NCBI GenBank assembly: GCA_017654935.2
Contig: CM065686.1
Location: 27,923,289-27,987,288, forward strand
Source of the DNA: Phymorhynchus buccinoides
Taxonomy: Eukaryota > Mollusca > Gastropoda > Neogastropoda > Raphitomidae
DNA: 64,000 bases
Direction of reading: 5' to 3'
Part shown: positions 37,517-48,300 of the stretch, one piece after another
Layout: every line of letters starts with the position of its first letter
How positions within the stretch are numbered: the stretch's first letter is position 1
Position numbers and translations under genes: made by a program
The notes under the pieces: model-generated
The model's database searches: none
The model's input: only the letters and a program-made list of their open reading frames with translations
Told to the model about the DNA's origin: nothing

Positions 37517-40500
37517 CATCATCAAACATAACACACACACAAACAACAACCACACACACACACAACACACCAACACCAACACAGCAATACATAGACCACA
37601 CCATAACATACAGATAACAAAACAACCACAAAAAACACCAAATTTACATAAGGAGATGGTGACTTGGGACAATACAGTCCTTATTGAAGTTAAAATATCC
37701 TAAATGAATGAGAGGCGTCTCAAGCAACATTCATTATAATACAAAAAGTGCATTAAAGAAAAATAGTATTGCAATCTTATGTAGGAAAAACGAAAACAGA
37801 AAAACAATTGTTTTTTTCTTTCATATTAAATTGTCATCAGTGTTAAGTATTATTAAATATTATGGCATTCCACTTGACCGAGAAACTTGTTGTATTAAAG
37901 GTATATCCCTGTCATTCAAAAAAATCAAATCTGGCAAATACAATTTACTTTTTAGTCATGAGATTGTTTTGAGGGTTATTCGAGTTTTTCCCATTTGAAT
38001 TCGGTTTATTAAAACAAATAGGCGTCAGCCATTATTTCTGCACTTTTCTCTGTAACGCATATTATAATAAACGATTTGTATGCATCTACAAACGAAACGT
38101 GCTGACCAAAACTGATTGTACTTGACAAATCTTGTTAGTATTCACGAGTCAGCAGCCAATGTTTTATGAACGCGAATGGCCATATGAACGTAAAGTTGGT
38201 TTGTAAAATTCTGCTTCCATTTTTTTTTTTTATGATTCATCAACGGTTTCAGTTTTTAATAAACGGATCCAGGTTAGTTTTTTAAAAAGCGAAGTGACAA
38301 AGGTTATTTTTTATCCTCTGGTAGTACCTAGTACCACCAATACCACCGTTTTTGCATACTTCTGTGTGCTGTTTTTTCTGCGTATCTTATCAGGTTGTTT
38401 TTTTAACAATTTTCCAAACAAATTTGGTAGGGAACCAAAAGTTTTTGTATAGTTTTACATCAAAAACTATTCTGGGGGGTTAGGTATAATAGCCCCAGAT
38501 ATTTTTTAATTTTGATATATTAATATAAAGAGATTTCAGAATTGCTATTCACTGCCAAGAGGAGTAGTCTTGACGGTTAAAAAAAATAAAACCATACCCA
38601 TATTTTAAATAGATTTTTATATCTGGCTCTGCCAATTTGTCGGGAGCTAATTAATACGACACATTCTTTTAAATCATTAGTGAAGCCATATTCCCTAGCA
38701 TTTTAATATTCAAAAGTCTAAATGTTCCATGTATTTAATATTGGGAATTTTTCCTTGCTTCCTACCATGATAAACTTACTTTTTTTCCCAAGATTTAGTG
38801 TTTAGACCTGATACAGATATTCCATATTTTAACAAGCCACCGCCTTACATTGTTTCAAATGGATTTTTTATCACCCGCGAGAAGCAATTCTGTGTCAATC
38901 CGCATATTGCGGCGACGACAATTTATGCTCTCATGACCAAATTTTTACAATGCCTTTTGATGATCGGATTTTTCTCTAATTCATATTTCCTACGTATTTC
39001 AACAACATATATGAATAATATAAGGGAGATGGAAAAACAATATTTTTTGGCTTGCTTTGGCTCCTAAAATTTCTTTAATCGATGTATACATACTAATATA
39101 ATAACATTTATGTGTTTGTTGTATTTGTTCACGACCCTGTAGCCTCACGAATCGAAAAACAGTGAACAGAATCAACCTAAACTGTTGGATGTGGTTATCA
39201 TGGTACATGAGAATGGTTCCATAAAAAGGTGTGACTACCGTGCCGACCTTACCTTGAAGCTTGACATTGAAACCAATTTTTCTCACTTCTTTTAAAATTA
39301 CCTTTAAATAACGCTATACATTTCATTTAGGGAGGGAGGGCTTGTATCTTATATAAACCAGTGGACAGAATGGCTTCTGATTTTGCATGGTGCCGTATCA
39401 CAACGTGCAGCGGGGATGTCCACATTGAGAATGTGGTAAACTGGTGGTGACCTTTGACCTTGACGTTTGACCCTTATAAAAAAAAAAAACCATTTTTTTT
39501 GTTTGGGGGGATGTATATATTCACATCACAGTGCCTTAAAAATGTTAAACTTTTGCGATGGGGCAATGGTGATTTAAATATTGGGTACCAATCCCGAAGT
39601 TCGGTCAAGGTCAAGGAACACTGACTTATGGATGATGTCAAATGTAGTGTTTGTTGATGACCATATTTGTCACATTTTTGTCAGTTTATGGCTTCAAATT
39701 TTGGCAGGTAGGGAGCGACTACCTGAAAGTCATAGTGTGTGCAAAGTCAACTGATTATCATAATGATGATGACAATTGCCCGGGGGTTGACTTTTGGAAC
39801 TCTCCTTTTTTTAACCTGTTTGCTATAAAAGTCGGAAAAAAACACCTTGGGTTTAACCCCCAAAGGCCATATGTATTCTTGATCACGCGTGACCTAGGAT
39901 GCAGTTGGGGACATTTTTAAAAAAACCACCTTGTCTCTTGACCTTTGAACAGTTTTGACCTTTAGACCTGTTAAATTATGAAAAAACAGAGGACTAACCC
40001 AGAATAAATAGGCATAATTTGGAAAACGGGGTCCTGACAGGTGCTCCTTGATAAATTGCTTGCCTCGACATTTGTGTACCCCAACGAATTTGACCGCTAT
40101 GGAGGTTGACCAAGATTATGTGGCTTCTTGATGGTGTGATAGTAGATTACCTTCCAAGCATTTGTGATCCTCGTCCTTGGTCATTCGTGGATCTTCTCCT
40201 TGAAGGTTTCTCCTGTCTCCTTGATTTTTGCGTTTGCCACCCTCGATAATAACAAAGTTGCTCCTAGACTATGTGATAATTGCTCCTCTGTGCCCACCCA
40301 TCCCTTTCCCCCCGCCCACACACAGTGCAATCATTACTTTTTTTAACTTAATAGTTGTAGTAGTATTTTTTATAAAAGTATAGAAAGTAGGTCGTAAGCA
40401 AGGACGAGGGTGGAAGACGTTGGCTCTGCCCTAAATTCTTAATTCTTGAAAAATAGAGTTTTGAAGGTCTGAAGTCTCTCTCTCCTCTCCTTTCCATCCC

Positions 40501-40622
40501 TTTCTGAACTCTGAAATTAAATGCATGTAGCATGTGAAATGCGTAGATTTATTCTATTGATTACATCATTCAAAATTATCGTTAAAAATCCATACAAAAC
40601 ACACACACACACACTCGTCCCG
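31507..40622 (+). other. Noisy direct duplicate of 1-7220
   Basis: Landmarks recur in order: compound CT/CA/CG repeat (31525-31915), SINE (32110-32950), GCTGCTGCTG (33631 vs 1154), FADD-bearing LINE (34280), retroposon tail plus (GA)n (35755-35960), GA tract (36170-36390), CA tract (36890-37170), L1/Tx1-like RT (37900-39060), Helitron start (39088) and fold-back left end (40030). The offset grows steadily from about 32476 to 33287, so the copy gains bases throughout. Extra bases are largely homopolymer or random insertions that destroy the reading frames. This is the profile of an unpolished long-read contig end. Confidence 0.9.
39088..40622 (+). mobile_element. Helitron second copy, truncated by gap
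   Basis: Begins ACATACTAATATAATAAC at 39088 and follows the same order as 5924-7220: both GACCTTGACC-containing units, then the fold-back left array start (GGGGTCCTGACAGGTGCTCC near 40028). It is cut by the N run. Part of the assembly duplicate, not an independent insertion. Confidence 0.8.
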
Positions 40623-41122
40623 NNNNNNNNNNNNNNNNNNNNNNNNNNNNNNNNNNNNNNNNNNNNNNNNNNNNNNNNNNNNNNNNNNNNNNNNNNNNNN
40701 NNNNNNNNNNNNNNNNNNNNNNNNNNNNNNNNNNNNNNNNNNNNNNNNNNNNNNNNNNNNNNNNNNNNNNNNNNNNNNNNNNNNNNNNNNNNNNNNNNNN
40801 NNNNNNNNNNNNNNNNNNNNNNNNNNNNNNNNNNNNNNNNNNNNNNNNNNNNNNNNNNNNNNNNNNNNNNNNNNNNNNNNNNNNNNNNNNNNNNNNNNNN
40901 NNNNNNNNNNNNNNNNNNNNNNNNNNNNNNNNNNNNNNNNNNNNNNNNNNNNNNNNNNNNNNNNNNNNNNNNNNNNNNNNNNNNNNNNNNNNNNNNNNNN
41001 NNNNNNNNNNNNNNNNNNNNNNNNNNNNNNNNNNNNNNNNNNNNNNNNNNNNNNNNNNNNNNNNNNNNNNNNNNNNNNNNNNNNNNNNNNNNNNNNNNNN
41101 NNNNNNNNNNNNNNNNNNNNNN
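40623..41122. other. Assembly gap, 500 N
   Basis: Exactly 500 N, a placeholder. It follows the noisy duplicate. Confidence 0.99.
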
Positions 41123-42205
41123 TAAATCAGAATATATTATTCCCACAGATTCTGTCAGTGTGGCGGCAAGAGAGCGTCAAGATGTACCGAATCCTGGAAG
41201 GATCTCGCAAAAATTCTATGTTATAATGTGAACTTTTCGTTCAATTTTGACACGAAAAGCACACCATAGGCCTAACCCTGGTTGGGATGAATGACTAAGG
41301 AATAAGTGGTTATTCCATTTCAGGTGGTAATATGTAAAATTCGACCAATGAGAAACATAAGGAAGTAGATCCTTTTTCTGATCAACCAATCAGAAAAACA
41401 GGAAGTCTGGCTTGATGATTAATTTCATTATTAAATTAACTTAATTGCAGCAAATAATAATTGAATATACGTTGGAATGTTCTCTTTATGTTGTTGATCA
41501 GGAACTAGACGAAAATGGTAGTTTAATTTTGACTATAAGGTGTTAAAGTTTACATGTGTTGGAGAATTGACCAATAGATAATCAGGTCATTTAAAGTCTT
41601 TGTTGGGTATGTAGCCCTAGGCCAAATCAGTCTCTCTGACCTGCTATCTCGATCACTACCTGTACATCCTCCTATGGGGAGCGATCATCCTTGTTGGGCT
41701 GTGAGTATCAGTATTTTTCGACTTTGATTTATTTCATGATGGTGGTGTAGAACAAATTAAATTCGGACTTAGGATTGCAACTATTTCGCTGAGATGCTAA
41801 TTCATTTAGAGCTTAGAGAGCTTGGGATAGCTTCTTTATAAATCATTATAAAACTGACGAAGTCTACAGAATGATCAAATTGATCTAGGTGCATGATAGA
41901 CTGAATCCCATGTGGAAAACAGTCCTAGTAAAAGAATGCGAGGAATTAATGTGTTGATTTTACAAATCTATGTTACAAGTACGGGGTTTAAAGATTGGAA
42001 ACGTCAGTAAAGAAATCTGAGCTTCGAATCTGTAATACATGTCGTAGAGGAACTTCGACTAAAATCGGTAACAAACGTCATAATTGGATGACCGGTTGAA
42101 ACACGTGGCGGACCGAGATTTCTATATTTGAATGAGTAGGTCTAGCGCATCATTCAATCATTCTTTGGGTTAGCAAGACTATTGGTTGTAAGACACGTGT
42201 AGCCA

Positions 42206-42245
<40 letters not shown>

Positions 42246-43480
42246 CTTTGTGTGTAACGGTTTTCTTTAAGACTAAAACTATGGCTCGTTTTGTGGATCA
42301 AAAGTAGCCTTTTGTTGTTGTAGACAAGTAGATTTTATGATCGTTTTTGGGTTGGATATTTTGGTTTTGTCATGTTTTAGTTTTTCTGTCATGTTTCATG
42401 TGTAATGCTTGAAATTTAAATGACTGTCATTGGCTAATGAAAGTCCATGAGGGGCTTTCTCTTTCTTTGTCACATAGAAGTGATAAAAGCTTAGAAGAGA
42501 CTCTATGCTATTTTGTGTTGTGTATCATGTATGTTTCCATTTTAAATCTGATTTTCAATTCCTTTTTGTATTTCTGATTTTCAATCAGAAGTTTTCATCA
42601 TTTTATTTTCATCTTTGTTTATGTGTGTTGTGTATAAACACAAAGTTTCATTTACAAAAAAGGTTTATTTTGGTTTAATTGACTGGTGACTAGGATTGTA
42701 CGAAAACATGTATGCATGCTATGTCAAATCAATTCAATTCAGATTGAATTAAAGTAACAATTGCAGTTTGACATTGTATGTGGGGAAACTGGCTTTGGTT
42801 TAATTGGAATAGAATCAAACAGGTTTTGCTTACGCATCAGTTACCAGTTAGAGTCGAGTTTTCTGTCCATTATAAGGAATGCATTTCTTATAATAAGGTT
42901 CTTGGGTAAGAATATGATCACGTCTTCGTTCTTCACTAATTACCAGTTAATGTCTAGTTTTATGTTATTTTGACACAAACATCTTTTCATTGTCATAAAA
43001 TGACATTGACCACAAGACAGAGTGAGGGTGTGGTAACTCCCCAATTGTGTCCAGGTGTGGCTTGTCATTGTTGGTTGTGTTGGCTTGTTTAGCCAGTAAA
43101 GATTCCCTGAGGGTTAAAGGGAAGGAATGTGCATTGGAAGTGTTTAGTGTCAACTGTAAGACATGTAGTAGAAAGGCAAACATGATTATTGGTTCTATAC
43201 CATACTTGTCATTGTGTAAATGGGAACTGGGTATTACAGTTTGTATGGATTAATAGTCCAGGAAAAGTTATGTTACCGTGGCAATGTTTTATGTTTGCAA
43301 GTTAGTTATTTGTTTCTTTTTATGTCTTACAGGTGTGTTCTGCTGAGCTTGAAATAAACACCAAATAAACCACTCCATGTGGCCCTGTGGTTAATTGGAG
43401 AGAAAGAGACCTCTAAGTTCCTTCCCCTCCTCTACAACCCTGCAAAACCCCCCTTACCCCCCTTTCTACCCTTTCAACAT
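41123..43480. other. Mostly unique sequence, possible spliced gene
   Basis: A short CT tract at 42210-42242. A possible exon at 41631-41700 is preceded by CAG, ends at GTGAGTAT, and encodes a hydrophobic segment (CYLDHYLYILLWGAIILVGL). A strong acceptor (TTTCTTTTTATGTCTTACAG) ends at 43332 and is followed by two AATAAA signals within 40 bp, as in a terminal exon. These could belong to one plus-strand gene, but no connecting exons are identified. Confidence 0.25.
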
Positions 43481-43514
43481 CTATATTGTATAAACATGAA
43501 AACTTTTGTTATTG

Positions 43515-43925
43515 TGCAATTCGACCTTAGGCACAACACTGCATTTCGGCGTTAGGCTCAACTATGCATTCGACCTTAGGCACAACTTTGAAATTCGACG
43601 TTGGGCTCAACTGTACATTCGACCTTAGGCTCAACGATGCATTCGACCTTAGGCTCAACCGTACATTCGACCTTAGGCACAACTTTGAAATTCGACGTTG
43701 GGCTCAACTGTGCATTCGACCTTAGGCTCAACGATGCATTCGACCTTAGGCTCAACCGTACATTCGACCTTAGGCACAACTTTGAAATTCGACGTTGGGC
43801 TCAACTGTGCATTCGACCTTAGGCTCAAACGTAAAACTTACATGAAATTTTCGATATTAGGCACACTTGTCAGTCATGCCATTTTGTTTCGACCTTAGGC
43901 GCAACCGCACATTCGACGTTATTCC
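43515..43925. repeat. Minisatellite with 97-bp higher-order unit
   Basis: Monomers of about 24 bp with core TTCGACCTTAGGCTCAAC. Four variant monomers (26, 24, 24 and 23 bp) form a 97-bp unit repeated with starts at 43590, 43687 and 43784. Diverged monomers flank it on both sides (43515-43585; 43840-43925). Both strands stay open through much of the array; the minus strand reads in VEPKVECTVEP-like blocks. Confidence 0.95.
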
Positions 43926-44272
43926 GGTCACCCGGAAGGGAGAGATGGTCTAGGGAGACTCATTGGGTAAAAAACCCAGGGCCGTGCAGTATCGAAATGT
44001 ACAGTCGCCCGTTGGGCTAGTGACTTTTGAAATATACTCGCCCACAGATTTTTCTACCACCAGGCTGGAAATGTTGGCCAGCCATAGAAATCATCTGATC
44101 AATAATACAAAACAGTTGATAAGCTTACATTCTGTTATTTGTTGTGACGAATAAAGCATGTTCTTACTTGTTCTTATCTTACTGCCGCCAGTACTGTGAG
44201 TACATGCTGTGTTTAGGACATATATATCCAAACACACAGGCTTGAACCCAGGGAGCTCAGTAATACACTTAC

Positions 44273-44369
44273 CTCCAGGTATCTCTGCAGAAGTGCCATC
44301 TCCTTCACCTCTGTACAGCACAGGCATTCACTCGGTCTCTCCGTGATGCTGCAGTTTCCACACGGCCGC
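44273..44369 (-). CDS. Internal exon, P2X7-like C-terminal Cys-rich domain
   Basis: A 97-bp minus-strand exon bounded by an acceptor (GTCAATTTCAG, just right of 44369) and a donor (GAG|GTAAGTG, just left of 44273). After one leading base it encodes 32 residues beginning RPCGNCSITERPSECLCC and continuing TEVKEMALLQRYLE. The pattern CGNC, eight residues, EC.CC.E matches the zinc-binding start of the C-terminal 'ballast' domain of P2X7 receptors, which also occurs without the channel in many invertebrate proteins. The usual first Cys of the CxCGNC motif is Arg here. The rest of the domain (to the left on the plus strand) is not recognised and may lie beyond the contig. Function as an intracellular zinc-binding domain is inferred from the family. 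Confidence 0.65.
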
Positions 44370-44427
44370 CTGAAATTGACAAACAATTTCATACAATATT
44401 TGTTTATTATATCAACCAATTATTATA

Positions 44428-44830
44428 GAATTAGTCCCCGAGCCGAAGGTTCGGGGAACTATTGTTTCTGTCTGGTCCGTCCGTCCGGTGTCCGTCCGTC
44501 CGTCCGGCTATTCGTCCGTTTTTCTCAAAAACTATTCAGTCTATCATCATCAAATTTGGTATACTAGTCTGCCAAGATGCAAGCTATCCACTGATGTATT
44601 TAGTTTTACATTAAGGTCAAGGTCGCGCCAGTTACGGGGTTCAAACCCCAAAACACATAATCGCTAATATCTCGCGAAGTTTTGCATGTATTTCAATGCA
44701 GTTTTTTTCACATTTCTTGATGAATGGTCTATAATACAGTTGTCATGAATTTTTCTGTGCGCTCATGTGCGCATGATCGCGTGCGCTCAAATCACGGGTC
44801 CGAACCCCAAGGCTACATATATAAAAAAAA
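44428..44830 (+). repeat. CCGTC-rich dispersed repeat
   Basis: Begins with a short hairpin (CCCCGA..TCGGGG, 44436-44456). Then follow TTGTTTCTGTCTGG, a (CCGT)n-type tract at 44479-44518, TTTTTCTCAAAAACTATTCAG, and AAGGTCAAGGTC. This order is familiar from dispersed repeats in aquatic invertebrates; the class is not certain. GGGGTTCAAACCCC (44637-44650) and GGTCCGAACCCC look like tRNA B-box arms, but no complete tRNA is present. Confidence 0.5.
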
Positions 44831-44936
44831 CTATTCAGTTACGTGCTGTTTTATACCATGCATGCGGCGGTACCATAGCCAATGAGGTTTAACCGAGGCG
44901 TGGTTACCGCTACACCTATCTATATTGTTAAAAACT

Positions 44937-45065
44937 CGGGACTTTACTGGTGTTGCACTGCCTCCGGGCATTGCAGTCAGTATTGTTCCCGCCATCTTTG
45001 TATTTACAAATGTCCCATATGTGTCTGTGACCGAGAGGACGTAAAACATCATTTCATCATCATAC
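44937..45065. repeat. Dispersed repeat, copy 1
   Basis: CGGGACTTTACTGGTGTTGC, CTGCCTCCGGG, CGCCATCTTTGT, ACATGT-like and GACGTAAA blocks recur in the same order at 47098-47215. It lies within the proposed 3.67-kb intron, as does copy 2. An overlapping 199-codon minus frame (44831-45430) is not supported otherwise. Confidence 0.6.
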
Positions 45066-45539
45066 GTGCTGTTTTGATGCGTTTTTATGTAAGTACGTTT
45101 TCTTTTGATATCTGCCGCTTCGGTCTCCCCGCTGTGTGCACAGCCGACACATTCCGATTTCGGAGTAGCTCGGCGATGCTGCGAGGGGACTTTGCAGCCG
45201 CTCGGCGTTGCTTTTGTTTGATCTTTATGATGTAACATAAATTTGCTTCCTTTATACTGCTGGTGTCTGATTCTGCGACCTGACAAACCGCTGTGTGGCT
45301 GTGAATGAAGACTCAGGATGAGTGGCCTGGGAGCAACGCCACTGTACAGCCCAGAAAATATGACTGACAAGACAAAAACAACTATATTATATTCGCTAAA
45401 CAATCCAGTCAACAGGTGTGGCTGTGTCACGATTGAAACAAAACTACTACTATTATGTGGCCCAGCACCACGAAAGGGACATTAAGTGTCAAAATGACCA
45501 TTCTGAGAAAATGACTCAGGCAATTCTCTTTCTAATTAA

Positions 45540-46245
45540 TAATTTTTTTTTTTTAATTCTTGTATCCTTTTTTGTTGTAGAGTAGGCGCATGTACACACA
45601 TACGCGGAAGTTATGTGCGGAAGCCGCTTAGGTTTTTAAAAAACTTATTTACAGATAAGCGCACAGGGTTTCCGCTTCTAATATGTTCATTTAAAGTTAG
45701 TAAGGTGACTGATGGCCATTTTGAGAATCAGTCTAAAGTCTAGCCTATCCTAAGAAAATGCACAAACCAACTGTTTTGAGTATTCAGAGACCACCATAAT
45801 GATTAAACTTTATGGATGTGAAAGATAAGGTATGAAAGCACAAAAATACCCATAACTCAAAATTGATTTAAAAAAAAGATTTTTGACTTTGCCAGCCTAT
45901 TAATGTCCCTTGCGTGGTGCCGGGTCACAATCATACTCTGTCGCTTTATCCCCCACCCACTCCACTGCCCACATTTCCCTTGCTCTTTCACCTCCTTTCT
46001 TTAGATTGCACGGTTTCTCCCTACCCCACTCCCACCCACCCCCTGCCACCTCATCTGCCCACCCCCACCCCTCCATCGCCTTCTCTATCACTCCCGCCTC
46101 CCTCTTCGTTTTCTCCTGCCTCTTCTTTTTCTCCTCATTCCTCTATCTCCTCCTGTTTCATTCTCTTTCTGTCTCTCTGTCACTCTTTCTCCTCTTCTGC
46201 TCTATCTTTCTCTGTAATAATCATTATTTATTACTTTTTGATTTT
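45540..46245. other. Intronic/intergenic sequence, pyrimidine-rich part
   Basis: CT/CCTC-rich low complexity at 45940-46215. No gene is seen. Confidence 0.5.
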
Positions 46246-46325
46246 CTGTTAAGCGCATAGAGCTCCACATTTGGCGGAGGAGTGCGCTATATAAATGCTT
46301 CACTGTTATTACTATTATATTGTGA
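46246..46325 (+). repeat. SINE/LINE tail of the GCGCTATATAAAT family
   Basis: GTTAAGCGCATAGAGCTCCA..GAGTGCGCTATATAAATGC then TATTACTATTAT, matching the tails at 16810-16890 and 8664-8762. Confidence 0.55.
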
Positions 46326-46489
46326 TTTACAGTCACTTTAATAGTTCCCGTGTTTAAGCATGAACATATTTTTTTGATTTTATCGTCACATTGTGTGCAA
46401 GTATGTTTATGTATGTGTGTGGGGGTGGTGGGGGAGGGAATGTATCTCATTGCCATCTCCCTGTTCTTCCTTTTCTATTTCTCTGTCTG

Positions 46490-46606
46490 TCTGTCTCTCT
46501 CTCTCTCTTCTTCTTAATCTTCCATCTCTTCTACTATTACTGCTACTGCTATTACTACTACTACTACTACTACTACTGTTGCTACTACTACTACTCAATA
46601 ATATTA
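46490..46606. repeat. (CT)n and (CTA)n microsatellites
   Basis: A short CT tract, then ACT/CTA trinucleotides at 46530-46595, directly left of the MITE. Confidence 0.85.
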
Positions 46607-46607
46607 C

Positions 46608-47054
46608 TACAATGGAACCTCACTTATAAGACCTTCAAAAATCATCCAAAATGAGGTCTTGAAAGGGAGGGGTCTTATAAGGGAAGTAACATTAATACTT
46701 ACAAAGAAGGGAAATTTATGTCTCGGAGAAGTAGGTCATACATGGGAGTCAAGTCAAGTCAAAATGATCTTTAATGACGATAAAGGAATAAGCTAAACAA
46801 AACTTTTTTTCATCCTGTCGTCATAAATAAATAAGAAATACAACTGAAGCAAACAAGATGAAAAGCAAAAACTGTAAACAAAAAAATCAATTTACAATGA
46901 AATATATGGAAAAAATACACATAAATATTATTATGTTCCGCAAGCACAATACCATAATCATGTACAAAATACTGACAACAGTAATCGTAGTGGAAAGGGA
47001 GAGGAGAGGAAACAGTTGGGGGGGGGGGAGTCTTATAAGGGAGATCCCACGGTA
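46608..47054. mobile_element. Pogo/Tc1-mariner-like MITE
   Basis: The left end TAC..TGG.A.CTC.CTTATAAGAC (46608-46632) matches the reversed right end (47030-47054) at about 20 of 25 positions, and TA lies at both outer edges, as expected for TA-targeting elements. GGAACCTC.CTTAT-type ends are characteristic of pogo/Tigger relatives. No transposase; the interior has a second GGTCTTATAAGGGA copy (46670-46684). Confidence 0.65.
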
Positions 47055-47097
47055 ATTCCTTTTAGGCACATACATATTGATATTTTAAAAAAAGCAT

Positions 47098-47215
47098 TGG
47101 GACTTTCCTGGTAGTGCAGTACCTCCAGGATCGCCCCACCATCTTTATGTCTATTAACTTCCAACATGTACCTGTTCCAGCCTGGATGACGTTAAGCAGT
47201 CATTTCCTTCCTTCC
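47098..47215. repeat. Dispersed repeat, copy 2
   Basis: GGGACTTTCCTGGTAGTGC, AGTACCTCCAGG, CACCATCTTTATG, GATGACGTTAAG. About three-quarters similar to 44937-45065, same orientation. Confidence 0.6.
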
Positions 47216-47573
47216 TACAACTACTACTAGGCCTACTACTGCTACTACTAGTGTTACTACTAGGTCTTCTAGTCTATACACACAAAAATCATTTTTTAAA
47301 CAATGCAGTGGCACTTTGTCGATGCAAGAGTCCTCAGAATAATTAGCACAGTGGCTACGGGTACGGTGTTGTTGCAACACTCAGACCATCTTCAGGGATA
47401 GTATAGTAACTTTTCCTTGTCGAATTTGTCATCAACAATGCATTTTCTTATTTCGTATATTTAACGCTTCTTGGTAAGGAACAGGGTTAGGGATAGATCT
47501 AGGGTTCTAGGAACATGTCAGAGTTAGTAGTTTTTGAAGACATTTACGCACAATGTTTGCGTCCCGTGATTGA

Positions 47574-47672
47574 GCCTGGTGAATGTGAAATACGGGCCCG
47601 TACCCTGCCTGGATAATGTGAAATACGGGCCCGTACCCTGCCTGGAGAATGTGAAATACGGGCTCGTGCCTC
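47574..47672. repeat. 33-bp minisatellite, three copies
   Basis: Exactly three 33-bp units (47574, 47607, 47640), each holding AATGTGAAATACGGGC and the palindrome CGGGCCCG (CGGGCTCG in the third). Frame-neutral on the minus strand (11-residue repeat around QAGYGPVFHI), but no ATG or splice support. Confidence 0.9.
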
Positions 47673-48040
47673 TGCCAATAATTAAAATTGCTTTTGGCAG
47701 TGCATTTCAACAGTAAACACCAGTATAAAGTAGCTGTCAATGTACAAAGTCAGGATTCACGATTCGGGATGATCAACATCAGCTAAGTCAAAGAACAGAT
47801 TGTACAGTCATGCTGCTTGCTTGCAACCTACTCTATCTTCACAAATAACTGATTGCAGCAATCACGATAAACAGAACAGAATGAACAAGACTAACATTTC
47901 TTTCATCTGCAGCTGCTAACATGAAGTATAGACTACCATAAAAATAGATCTAGATCCTGATCTACCACTTTGTAACTTTGCACCTAAACACTGGTCTGCA
48001 AACAAGCACATTTGATTACTACGTCGCGAAGGCATCTTAC

Positions 48041-48300
48041 CTGTTCCCGTGCATCTGACTGGCTTGGCGTTGGCTGGTTCTACTTGATCTGCACAGCACA
48101 TTCAAGTAGGCTCAAACTGGATCTGGATCTTTCATGTCCGACTCGGAAGGGTAGCCATACTCGGTACTGGTACTCGCTGCTATCGCAGGGAAAACGCAAC
48201 TCGGCCTAGAATCACCATCACTCGTTCTCCTCCTCCTTCTTAATCAAACGTACTGACGTCGGAAGGGACGTTACTGCTATCCTTAATGTTCGTTAGGCCT
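48041..48300 (-). CDS. Possible first exon of the P2X7-like gene
   Basis: Minus strand: an ATG at 48054-48052 reads MHGN and reaches a consensus donor, CACGGGAACAG|GTAAGATG, with the exon ending at 48041. The frame upstream of the ATG is closed by a TGA about 80 bp earlier, so it is the first in-frame ATG; the bases to about 48300 would be 5' UTR. The 14 coding bases leave phase 2, and the exon at 44369 begins with exactly one base before its Cys frame, so they would join in frame (MHGNRRPCGNC...). The intron would be 3.67 kb and hold several repeats. The link is inference; the 5' limit is arbitrary. Confidence 0.4.

Noticed and set aside
43047..43253. Signal-peptide-like Cys-rich frame of 68 codons
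   Set aside because: Begins at GTG, has no ATG before the hydrophobic segment, and lacks a suitable splice acceptor to supply one.
43515..43925. CRISPR-like regular repeat pattern
   Set aside because: Monomers are contiguous variants of one another with no unique spacers, and the genome is eukaryotic. It is a minisatellite.
44630..44810. tRNA B-box-like arms (GGGGTTCAAACCCC and GGTCCGAACCCC)
   Set aside because: No matching A box or cloverleaf nearby; they are part of a dispersed repeat.
44831..45430. 199-codon minus-strand open frame
   Set aside because: No initiator ATG (GTG at the listed start), overlaps a dispersed repeat, no recognised domain.
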